A stretch of 6,009 nt of DNA. Source: an uncultured Verrucomicrobiota bacterium. GTDB lineage: Bacteria; Verrucomicrobiota; Kiritimatiellia; RFP12; UBA1067. The notes under the pieces were generated by a model. The model searched no databases. It was not told where the DNA came from and was given only the letters and a program-made list of their open reading frames with translations. Position numbers and translations under genes: made by a program. The DNA is taken from contig CALYTX010000089.1 of the NCBI GenBank assembly GCA_945487985.1, positions 1 through 6,009 of the forward strand, given 5' to 3'. This document shows, one piece after another, positions 1-4,841 of the stretch (the stretch's first letter is position 1; the number at the start of each line of letters is the position of its first letter).

Positions 1-70
1 GGAACGGGAGGATGCGACGAAGGAGCGTCCACCCGCTCCATTTGGAATCTCTGATGTTCATTTACCCCTC

Positions 71-100
71 TTGCGCAATTACCGCCGAATATGGTACAAT
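71..100 (+). promoter_or_regulatory. Probable sigma70-type promoter for the rpmJ-rpsU operon
   Basis: A TACAAT hexamer at 95-100 matches the -10 consensus at five of six positions. It is preceded by TG at 92-93, which gives the extended -10 form TGGTACAAT. A poor -35 candidate, TTGCGC at 71-76, sits 18 bases upstream; an extended -10 often compensates for a weak -35. Transcription would begin near 106-109, leaving a leader of about 30 bases before rpmJ. Promoter function is inferred from the motifs. The alternative is that the operon is read through from genes to the left of the window, with this site as a secondary promoter. Confidence 0.6.
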
Positions 101-122
101 ATACCCTCATTCGACCACTCTA

Positions 123-127
123 AAGAG
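123..127 (+). promoter_or_regulatory. Weak ribosome binding site of rpmJ, in a small inverted repeat
   Basis: AAGAG lies 10 bases before the rpmJ ATG and is the weakest Shine-Dalgarno match in the window. It falls in the right arm of ACTCT-AA-AGAGT (117-128), which could form a hairpin of four to five pairs that partly hides the site. The stem is short and AT-rich, so any effect on translation would be slight. Confidence 0.4.
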
Positions 128-137
128 TAAAAACACA

Positions 138-251
138 ATGAAAGTACGTAGTTCCGTTCGTCGCATTTGCGAGAACTGCCGCATCATCCGCCGCAAGGGC
201 GTGGTGCGCGTGATCTGCACCAACCCGCGCCATAAGCAGCGTCAGGGCTAA
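138..251 (+). CDS. rpmJ: 50S ribosomal protein L36 (bL36), zinc-binding form
   Basis: A 37-residue basic protein of the normal L36 length. L36 is a small zinc protein of the large subunit that packs against 23S rRNA near the base of the L7/L12 stalk and helps late assembly. The zinc ligands are all visible: Cys11, Cys14, Cys27 and His32 in a CxxC-x12-C-x4-H pattern, so this is the zinc-retaining (C+) paralogue type rather than the cysteine-free type. The ATG at 138 is chosen because the protein begins with the canonical MKVRSSVRRIC. The open frame continues upstream to 12, but that stretch covers the predicted promoter and is not L36-like. It is the first gene of the cluster here, 30 bases ahead of rpsM, as is common when rpmJ leads the S13-S11-S4-alpha-L17 group. 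Confidence 0.95.
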   Translation: MKVRSSVRRICENCRIIRRKGVVRVICTNPRHKQRQG

Positions 252-281
252 GCAAGAAAGAATAAAGAGGTAAATACAACT

Positions 282-662
282 ATGCCTAGAATGATGGGTG
301 TGGATATTCCGGGAAAGAAGCACATTCGCTTCGCCCTTCGCTATATCCACGGTATCGGGCCGAAACGTGCAGATGACGTTTTGGCGGCTTGCAAAGTCGA
401 TCCAATGAAGAAGGCCGACGACGTAACTCAAGACGAGATCCACGCGCTTACGACCTACATCCAGGATCATTACCGCGTGGAGGGCGACCTGCGCCGCGAG
501 GTTTCGCAGAACATCCGTCGTCTGATTCAGATTGGATCGTACCGTGGTCTTCGTCACAAGAAGGGCCTTCCGGTTCGTGGGCAGCGCACTAAGACGAACG
601 CTCGCACCCGCAAGGGCGGCAAGCGCGTTTCAATCGCGATGCCCAAGCAGGCCGGTCGCTAA
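282..662 (+). CDS. rpsM: 30S ribosomal protein S13 (uS13)
   Basis: A 126-residue protein, the usual length for S13. It sits on the head of the small subunit and contacts the P-site tRNA and the 50S subunit through intersubunit bridges. The N-terminal helix-hairpin-helix-like segment (IHGIGPKRADDVL, residues 22-34) is followed by the family block LRREVSQNIRRL and then RGLRHKKGLPVRGQRTKTNARTRKG (the run spans about 89-112). The C-terminal tail is basic, as expected for the part that reaches the P-site tRNA. The ATG at 282 has AAAGAGG at 264-270 as its ribosome binding site. It is followed after 15 bases by the rpsK ATG. The N-terminus MPRMMGVDIPGKK resembles versions I associate with the PVC group, which is weak phylogenetic evidence only. 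Confidence 0.97.
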   Translation: MPRMMGVDIPGKKHIRFALRYIHGIGPKRADDVLAACKVDPMKKADDVTQDEIHALTTYIQDHYRVEGDLRREVSQNIRRLIQIGSYRGLRHKKGLPVRGQRTKTNARTRKGGKRVSIAMPKQAGR

Positions 663-667
663 GGGAG
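661..667 (+). promoter_or_regulatory. Ribosome binding site deciding the rpsK start
   Basis: AAGGGAG overlaps the end of the rpsM stop codon (660-662). It lies 10 bases before the ATG at 678 but only 4 bases before an in-frame TTG at 672. The spacing therefore favours the ATG at 678, which also gives a conventional MAEE start. Confidence 0.65.
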
Positions 668-677
668 TGTATTGAAA

Positions 678-1121
678 ATGGCAGAAGAAATCAAGAATGA
701 AGTCGCCCCGGCCGCAGAGGCCGCCGCACATGCGGCGGAAGGCGAAGTCGCGGCCAAGAAGCGCTCCGGCAAGTCTATTCCCGCCGGCATTGCGTTCATC
801 CGCAGCACTTTCAACAACACCCAGGTCTCGATCGCCGATGCGCGCGGCGGGGTGATTTCCTGGAGTTCGGCCGGCAAGGCTGGATTCAAGGGTTCGCGCA
901 AGTCGACGGCGTTTGCCGCGACGATGGTGGCGCAGGACGCCGCCCGCGTGGCCGTTGCCAAGGGTATGCATGAATGCGAAGTTCGCATGCAGGGTGCTGG
1001 CGCCGGCCGTGAAAGCGCGGTTCGCGCGATTCAGGCCGCTGGTATTCGCGTCACTCAAATCACCGATACGACTCCCGTTCCGCACAACGGTTGCCGTGCA
1101 CGCAAGCGTAGGAGGGTCTAA
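678..1121 (+). CDS. rpsK: 30S ribosomal protein S11 (uS11) with alanine-rich N-terminal extension
   Basis: A 147-residue protein; typical S11 is close to 129 residues, and the excess is at the N-terminus. S11 lies on the platform of the small subunit beside the 3' region of 16S rRNA near the mRNA exit. The conserved core starts near residue 35 and includes STFNNTQVSIAD, GGVISWSSAGKAGFKGSRKST and, at 106-113, GAGAGRES followed by AVRAI. It ends in HNGCRARKRRRV (136-147). Residues 1-33 are alanine- and glutamate-rich, turning basic at KKRSGK, and look disordered. Two motif departures are visible: GAGAG where families usually have GPG[PA]G, and CRARKRRRV where CRPPKRRRV is usual. The frame is intact and in context, so it should be functional. 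A TTG start at 672 would add two residues but is too close to the ribosome binding site. The rpsD ATG begins 3 bases after its last base. Confidence 0.95.
   Translation: MAEEIKNEVAPAAEAAAHAAEGEVAAKKRSGKSIPAGIAFIRSTFNNTQVSIADARGGVISWSSAGKAGFKGSRKSTAFAATMVAQDAARVAVAKGMHECEVRMQGAGAGRESAVRAIQAAGIRVTQITDTTPVPHNGCRARKRRRV
1111..1116 (+). promoter_or_regulatory. Strong ribosome binding site of rpsD inside the rpsK 3' end
   Basis: GGAGGG lies within the last codons of rpsK (the RRRV stretch), 7 bases before the rpsD ATG at 1124. With only two bases between the rpsK stop and the rpsD start, this arrangement suggests translational coupling of S11 and S4. Confidence 0.7.
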
Positions 1122-1123
1122 TT

Positions 1124-1735
1124 ATGGGTCATTTCACTGGTCCGCGCAGCAAAATTGCGCGTCGTTTCGGCGAGCCGGTTTTCGGTCCCGACAAGGTTCT
1201 CGACAAGCGTCCCAATCCGCCGGGGCAGCATGGAGCGACCAAGCGCCGCCACAAACTTTCGGAATATGGCGAGCAGCTGCGCGAGAAGCAGAAGGCCAAG
1301 GCTATTTATGGCATGCGCGAGGGGCAGTTCCGTCTCTTCTTCGAGCGCGCCAAAGTCGATTCTGCCCATACCAAGGGTGAGGCGTTCTTGGCGTTGCTGG
1401 AGTGCCGGCTCGACAATGTCGCCTACCGGCTGGGTCTTTCGCCCACCCGTGCGGGCGCGCGTCAGCTTGTTACCCACCGCCATGTGACGGTCAACGGCAA
1501 GGTTTGCAACATCCCCAGTTACACTGTGCGTCCGAACGATGTCATCTCCATCCGCGAGAAGGATCGCGGCATGGTTGCGGTCGTTGATTCGCTCAAGAGC
1601 CACAAGTCGCCGATGGTGAACTGGCTGAGCTGGGACGATGCGACGATGCAGGGCACGCTGGTGAGCATTCCGCTGCGTGCGGAAATACCCGAGAATATCG
1701 AGATCCAGCCGATCGTCGAATTCTTCTCGCGTTAA
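1124..1735 (+). CDS. rpsD: 30S ribosomal protein S4 (uS4), zinc-free type
   Basis: A 203-residue protein, close to the usual 200-210. S4 is a primary 16S rRNA-binding assembly protein and in many bacteria the autogenous repressor of the alpha operon. The N-terminal domain has PPGQHG (32-37) and YGEQLREKQK (48-57). The S4 RNA-binding fold starts near CRLDNVAYRLG (94-104) and continues through ARQLVTHRHVTVNGK to NDVISIREK (about 138-146). The C-terminus ends IVEFFSR. The N-terminal cysteine cluster that binds zinc in some S4 proteins is absent; the only cysteines are 94 and 128, so this is the zinc-independent form. I recognise no S4-repressed pseudoknot leader: gaps inside the operon are 1-50 bases, so S4 feedback as in E. 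coli is not shown here. A 50-base gap separates it from rpoA, the longest inside the operon. Confidence 0.97.
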   Translation: MGHFTGPRSKIARRFGEPVFGPDKVLDKRPNPPGQHGATKRRHKLSEYGEQLREKQKAKAIYGMREGQFRLFFERAKVDSAHTKGEAFLALLECRLDNVAYRLGLSPTRAGARQLVTHRHVTVNGKVCNIPSYTVRPNDVISIREKDRGMVAVVDSLKSHKSPMVNWLSWDDATMQGTLVSIPLRAEIPENIEIQPIVEFFSR

Positions 1736-1785
1736 TCGCCGGTAAAGCCACTGTTGTTTAACCATTTGACCTAGGGAGAAAACAA

Positions 1786-2784
1786 ATGCCTATCCGTTTG
1801 AGCCGGTTTGAAATGCCAAAGGGCGTCCAGAAGGACGAAACCACGGCGACAGGAACCTACTGCCGTTTTACGGCGGAGCCTTTTGAAATCGGTTATGCTC
1901 GGACGATCGGCAACTCGTTGCGTCGCGTGCTTCTTTCTTCGATTGAGGGCGCGGCGATTGCGTCCGTGAAGATCAAGGGCGTGAACCACGAGTTCTCGAC
2001 GATTCCGGGTTGCACGGAGGATGTCACCGACATCATCCTGAATCTGAAGCGCGTTCTCCTCAAGACCTTCTCGCGCGATGCGCAGACGATTACGCTCAAG
2101 GCTCACGGGCCTTGCACGGTCACGGCCGGAATGTTTGCCGAATCCAACAACGTTACCGTGCTCAATCCCCGTCAGGAGATTTGCACGCTCGACGTTGACG
2201 GCGAGCTCGATATGGAGTGTGATGTGCGCACCGGTCGCGGCTTCTGCCTTGCTGAAGGCAACAAGAGGCCCGATCAAGAAATCGGCAAGATCGCAATCGA
2301 TTCGATCTTCTCGCCGGTTACGCGCGTCAACTTCCTTGTCGAGAACACCCGTGTCGGGCAGCGTACCGACTATGAGAAGCTCGTGCTCGATGTGTGGACC
2401 GATGGTCGCGTCGACCCCGAAGAGGCGCTCAAGACCGCCGCGGCGGTTTTGCGTCGTCATCTCGATGTGTTTGTCGACTACGCCGGGGAGGAGAGCCTCG
2501 AGTTTGAGGATGCCGAGAAGAAGGACGCCGATGAGCGCGAGCGTCTGCGCAAGCTGCTCAACATGTCCGTCAACGAGATTGAACTTAGCGTGCGCGCGGC
2601 CAATTGCCTCAACAACGCAAACATCTCGACGGTTGGCGAGCTGGCTTCCAAGACCGAGGCCGACATGCTCAAGTACCGCAATTTCGGCAAGAAGTCGCTT
2701 ACCGAGATTAAGGCCAAACTCGTGCAGTTGGGTCTCAGCCTCGGCTACAAGTTCGATGCGGAGTTGCTGGAATCGAAGAAGTAA
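1786..2784 (+). CDS. rpoA: DNA-directed RNA polymerase alpha subunit
   Basis: A 332-residue alpha subunit, full length for the family. Alpha dimerises to start RNA polymerase assembly and its C-terminal domain contacts UP-element DNA and activators. The N-terminal domain (about 1-235) carries the dimerisation helix IGNSLRRVLLSS (41-52), then HEFSTIPGCTEDVTDIILNLK. A charged linker (about 236-255, rich in E, D, K and R) leads to the C-terminal domain with VRAANCL (269-275) and FGKKSLTEIK (300-309), ending in LGLSLGYKF. Aligned by eye with E. coli, Arg270, Asn273 and Lys303 correspond to the DNA-binding residues Arg265, Asn268 and Lys298, so UP-element binding should be preserved. The ATG at 1786 follows AGGGAG at 1773-1778. 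Its stop is 15 bases before rplQ. Confidence 0.98.
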   Translation: MPIRLSRFEMPKGVQKDETTATGTYCRFTAEPFEIGYARTIGNSLRRVLLSSIEGAAIASVKIKGVNHEFSTIPGCTEDVTDIILNLKRVLLKTFSRDAQTITLKAHGPCTVTAGMFAESNNVTVLNPRQEICTLDVDGELDMECDVRTGRGFCLAEGNKRPDQEIGKIAIDSIFSPVTRVNFLVENTRVGQRTDYEKLVLDVWTDGRVDPEEALKTAAAVLRRHLDVFVDYAGEESLEFEDAEKKDADERERLRKLLNMSVNEIELSVRAANCLNNANISTVGELASKTEADMLKYRNFGKKSLTEIKAKLVQLGLSLGYKFDAELLESKK

Positions 2785-2799
2785 GATTGGAGTTTAGAA

Positions 2800-3207
2800 A
2801 TGCGTCATCAAAGAGTCATGAAGAAATTCGGGCGTTCCGCCGAGCATCGCAAGATGCTGATGCGGAGCCTCGTCACCAACCTAATCCTCGCGGAGTCGAT
2901 CAAGACGACCCTGCCGAAGGCCAAGCAGGCGCGCAAGGACGCCGAAAAGATGGTTACGATCGCCAAGAAGGGAACCTTGGCGGCTCGCCGTCTGGCGTCC
3001 AGCCGTTTGACCGAGCCGGCGGCCGTCCAGAAACTCTTCGCGGAAATCGCCCCAGCGATGAAAGATCGCAAGGGCGGTTACACCCGCATCGTCAAGCTCG
3101 GAACCCGCAAGGGCGACGCGGCTGAGATGTGCGTCCTGGCGTGGGTCACGGCCGGCGAGGCCGCTCCTGCGGTCAAGGCAGAAGAGCCGGCAAAGGAGGT
3201 GAAGTGA
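2800..3207 (+). CDS. rplQ: 50S ribosomal protein L17 (bL17) with Ala/Glu-rich tail
   Basis: A 135-residue protein; the L17 core takes about 116 residues and the remainder is a C-terminal tail. L17 binds 23S rRNA near the peptide exit tunnel on the back of the large subunit. Family signatures are MRHQRVMKKFGRSAEHRK at the start, TNLILAESIKTTLPKAKQAR (about 26-45), AVQKLFAEIAP (75-85), GGYTRIVKLGTRKGDAAEM (92-110) and the final strand VLAWV. The tail (about 118-135) is made of Ala, Glu, Pro, Lys and Val and looks flexible. Its last codons also form the rpsU ribosome binding site, so part of the tail may be kept for RNA reasons. The ATG at 2800 follows TTGGAG at 2787-2792. In most bacteria rplQ ends this operon; here rpsU follows after a single base. 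Confidence 0.97.
   Translation: MRHQRVMKKFGRSAEHRKMLMRSLVTNLILAESIKTTLPKAKQARKDAEKMVTIAKKGTLAARRLASSRLTEPAAVQKLFAEIAPAMKDRKGGYTRIVKLGTRKGDAAEMCVLAWVTAGEAAPAVKAEEPAKEVK
3192..3202 (+). promoter_or_regulatory. Near-perfect Shine-Dalgarno site of rpsU, inside rplQ
   Basis: AAAGGAGGTGA contains the complete complement of the usual 16S 3' anti-Shine-Dalgarno core and is the longest such match in this window. It is encoded by the last sense codons of rplQ (…Lys-Glu-Val…). The GGAGG core ends 9 bases before the rpsU ATG at 3209. Spacing and overlap point to efficient, possibly coupled, translation of bS21. Confidence 0.8.
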
Positions 3208-3208
3208 T

Positions 3209-3412
3209 ATGGCAATCGTGCTGAAGCTCAAGAAGGGCGAATCAGTCGAGCGCGGTCTCAAGCGCATGAAGAAGATTCTCGACAAGGAAGGTCTTCTCAA
3301 GACGATTCGCGATCAGCGCTATTTTGAGAAGCCCTGCGTGAAGGCGCGCAAGAAATCGCAGCGTGCGCGCATTCGCAATCGCTCGCGTCGCGGGCGCATG
3401 GAGCTTAACTAA
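3209..3412 (+). CDS. rpsU: 30S ribosomal protein S21 (bS21)
   Basis: A 67-residue, very basic protein that fits bS21 in length and sequence. bS21 sits on the platform beside the 3' end of 16S rRNA, where it affects pairing between mRNA and the anti-Shine-Dalgarno sequence during initiation. Visible signatures are LKKGESVERGLKRMKKILDKEG (about 7-28), the RYFEKP motif (37-42) and an Arg/Lys-rich C-terminal helix (44-64). The start ATG lies one base after the rplQ stop codon and is served by an excellent ribosome binding site. In E. coli and many other bacteria rpsU sits with dnaG and rpoD or elsewhere, so its place at the end of the alpha operon is notable. It is the last gene before the terminator. 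A single cysteine (43) has no obvious role. Confidence 0.95.
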   Translation: MAIVLKLKKGESVERGLKRMKKILDKEGLLKTIRDQRYFEKPCVKARKKSQRARIRNRSRRGRMELN

Positions 3413-3430
3413 CAGTCCATATAGAGCCGA

Positions 3431-3466
3431 TAAGCCGCCGCAAGTTGACTTGCGGCGGCTTATTTT
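3431..3466 (+). terminator. Rho-independent terminator of the rpmJ-rpsU operon
   Basis: A perfect 14-bp inverted repeat, 3431-3444 with 3449-3462, has a four-base TTGA loop and a GC-rich core (GCCGCCGC). It is followed by TTTT at 3463-3466; the A at 3430 can pair with T3463 to lengthen the stem. It begins 18 bases after the rpsU stop. The other strand has no T-run after the stem, so it should act only in the plus direction. Confidence 0.92.
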
Positions 3467-3474
3467 GCTAAAAT
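3445..3474 (+). promoter_or_regulatory. Candidate promoter for nusA-infB, overlapping the terminator
   Basis: TTGACT at 3445-3450 matches the -35 consensus at five of six positions. TAAAAT at 3469-3474 matches the -10 consensus at five of six, with an 18-base spacer. The -10 is preceded by TG at 3466-3467, an extended -10 form. Transcription would start near 3481, giving a nusA leader of about 68 bases. The -35 occupies the loop and the start of the right arm of the terminator hairpin, so terminator and promoter share DNA. Function is inferred from motif quality and from the need for a promoter after a strong terminator. Confidence 0.6.
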
Positions 3475-3532
3475 AGGCGACCTTGACGGCGATCTGGAGG
3501 GTCGGACCGCAGGGGTAGTTTTGATTTTTGAC

Positions 3533-3541
3533 AGGAAGGAG
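3533..3541 (+). promoter_or_regulatory. Ribosome binding site of nusA
   Basis: AGGAAGGAG ends 7 bases before the ATG at 3549 and 13 bases before a second in-frame ATG at 3555. The spacing favours the first ATG and the protein start MAMNN. Confidence 0.75.
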
Positions 3542-3548
3542 CGTATAA

Positions 3549-4826
3549 ATGGCGATGAATAACGTGCTGTTGCCGTTGATCCAGCATATTGAATCGGAAC
3601 GTGGTGTCAGCCGAGATACGGTTCTTACGGCAATTGAGATGGCGATTCAGCAGGCGGCTAAAAAGAACCGCGATGTTACCAATGACTTCCGGGTTTCCAT
3701 CGATCGCAAAGATCTGTCGATTCATGTCTTCGATACGCTCGTGGCTTCCGATGAAGACTCCGGTCCGGGATTCATTTCGCTTGCGCAAGCCAAGCGCTTC
3801 AATCACGGCAACCCGGTGAAGGAGGGCGCGACAATTGAGATTGAGATGCCGGCCTCCCGGTTGGGGCGCATCGCCGCGCAGACCTCTCGCCAGGTAATTA
3901 TGCAGAAGATTCGCGAGGCCGAGCGCTCCAACACGCTTTCCGAATATACCGACCGTGTAGGCGATATCGTCAGTGGAACGGTTTCGGCGGTTTCCCACCG
4001 AGATACCTATGTAATGGTGGGGAAGACGGAAATGGTGCTTCCGGCCAAGGAGCGCATCCCCACCGAAGATTATCAAGTAGGCGATTCGATCCGCGCGATC
4101 ATCCTGCGCGTTGACAAGGATGCCAAAGGTCCTTCGGTTGTGCTTTCGCGAGCGAGCGGCAAGTTCCTTGAGGCGCTTTTCCATTTAGAGGTTTCCGAAA
4201 TCGCCGATGGCGTGGTGGAGATTATGAGCGTGAGCCGCGATCCTGGCTATCGCGCAAAGATTGCCGTTCGCACCGCCAATGAGAATGTCGACCCGGTTGG
4301 CGCTTGTGTCGGTCAGCGCGGCAGTCGCGTGCGCTCGATTGTCAATGAGCTTTCCGGCGAGAAAATCGATATCGTACGCTGGAACGAAGACATCTGCCAG
4401 TATGTCGCCGCGGCGCTTTCGCCGGCCAAGCTCGAATCGATAGAGGTCGATCCGGCCCAGCCCAATACGGTGCATGTGGTGGCGGCGCCCGAGCAGTATT
4501 CGCTGGCAATCGGCAAGCGCGGGCAAAACGTGCGTCTGACGACGAAGCTCACTGGCTGGCATGTGGAGATCCGCAAGTCGATGGCCACGGCAAGCTTTGA
4601 AGACCAAAAGGCCGAGGCGATTCGCGTGCTGGCCGATACTTTCAGCGTTTCCATGGCGGTGGCCACCCAGATGGCCGATGCTGGCTATCTGACTATTGAT
4701 GGTATCGCCGAGGAGGACGAGGTGAGTTTCATCGCGGCCACCGGTTTGGACGAGGTTGCGGCCAAAGGCATTTACGCGGCAGCCAAGGCGGTTGCGGAAC
4801 TCACGGGCGGTGCGGGTGCAGAGTAA
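3549..4826 (+). CDS. nusA: Transcription termination/antitermination factor NusA
   Basis: A 425-residue NusA, which binds RNA polymerase near the RNA exit channel and modulates pausing, intrinsic termination and rRNA antitermination. Domains in order: the polymerase-binding N-terminal domain (about 4-130, starting LLPLIQHIESERGVSRDTVLTAIEMAIQ); an S1 RNA-binding domain (about 136-202, VGDIVSGTVSAV to SVVLSRAS); KH1 with the loop GACVGQRGSRV (251-261); KH2 with AIGKRGQNVR (320-329) leading to GWHVEI; and one C-terminal helix-hairpin-helix/acidic-repeat-like domain (about 348-418). E. coli NusA (495 residues) has two such repeats and B. subtilis NusA none, so this is an intermediate form. No rimP precedes it; the upstream neighbour is the terminator of the ribosomal operon. 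The infB ATG begins 15 bases past its stop, so the two are almost certainly one transcript. Confidence 0.97.
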   Translation: MAMNNVLLPLIQHIESERGVSRDTVLTAIEMAIQQAAKKNRDVTNDFRVSIDRKDLSIHVFDTLVASDEDSGPGFISLAQAKRFNHGNPVKEGATIEIEMPASRLGRIAAQTSRQVIMQKIREAERSNTLSEYTDRVGDIVSGTVSAVSHRDTYVMVGKTEMVLPAKERIPTEDYQVGDSIRAIILRVDKDAKGPSVVLSRASGKFLEALFHLEVSEIADGVVEIMSVSRDPGYRAKIAVRTANENVDPVGACVGQRGSRVRSIVNELSGEKIDIVRWNEDICQYVAAALSPAKLESIEVDPAQPNTVHVVAAPEQYSLAIGKRGQNVRLTTKLTGWHVEIRKSMATASFEDQKAEAIRVLADTFSVSMAVATQMADAGYLTIDGIAEEDEVSFIAATGLDEVAAKGIYAAAKAVAELTGGAGAE

Positions 4827-4841
4827 GGGGTCTGAGCGAAA

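Noticed and set aside
22..39. Hairpin GGAGCG-TCCACC-CGCTCC as a terminator of an upstream gene
   Set aside because: The 6-bp stem is not followed by a run of T, so it does not make a convincing intrinsic terminator.
1..130. Possible end of an upstream gene (plus-strand frame open from 2 to the TAA at 128-130) or a divergent gene starting at the minus-strand ATG at 41-39
   Set aside because: Both fragments are too short to recognise. The plus frame would run through the predicted promoter, and the minus one leaves the window after 13 codons. Neither can be supported from this sequence.
101..281. An autoregulatory ribosomal-protein leader (S4 or similar) ahead of rpmJ or rpsM
   Set aside because: The predicted leader is only about 30 bases and the rpmJ-rpsM gap is 30 bases. 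Apart from the tiny 117-128 repeat I see no pseudoknot or 16S-like mimic.
1736..1785. A promoter or attenuator in the 50-base rpsD-rpoA gap
   Set aside because: TTGACC at 1766-1771 has no -10 box at the proper distance before rpoA. The possible GGTAAA/TTTAACC pairing needs a bulge and is weak, so read-through from rpsD is the simpler view.
3521..3549. TTGATT-17-TATAAA (3521-3526 / 3544-3549) as a nusA promoter
   Set aside because: The spacing is ideal, but transcription would begin near 3556, downstream of the nusA ATG and ribosome binding site. A TTGACA at 3528 also has no -10 at proper spacing. The upstream pair at 3445/3469 fits better.
1118..4184. Long minus-strand open frames opposite rpsD, rpoA and nusA (1118-1765, 1771-2460, 3468-4184)
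   Set aside because: Each mirrors a certain plus-strand gene and has Arg- and His-rich content typical of antisense shadows in GC-rich coding DNA. None has a recognisable domain.
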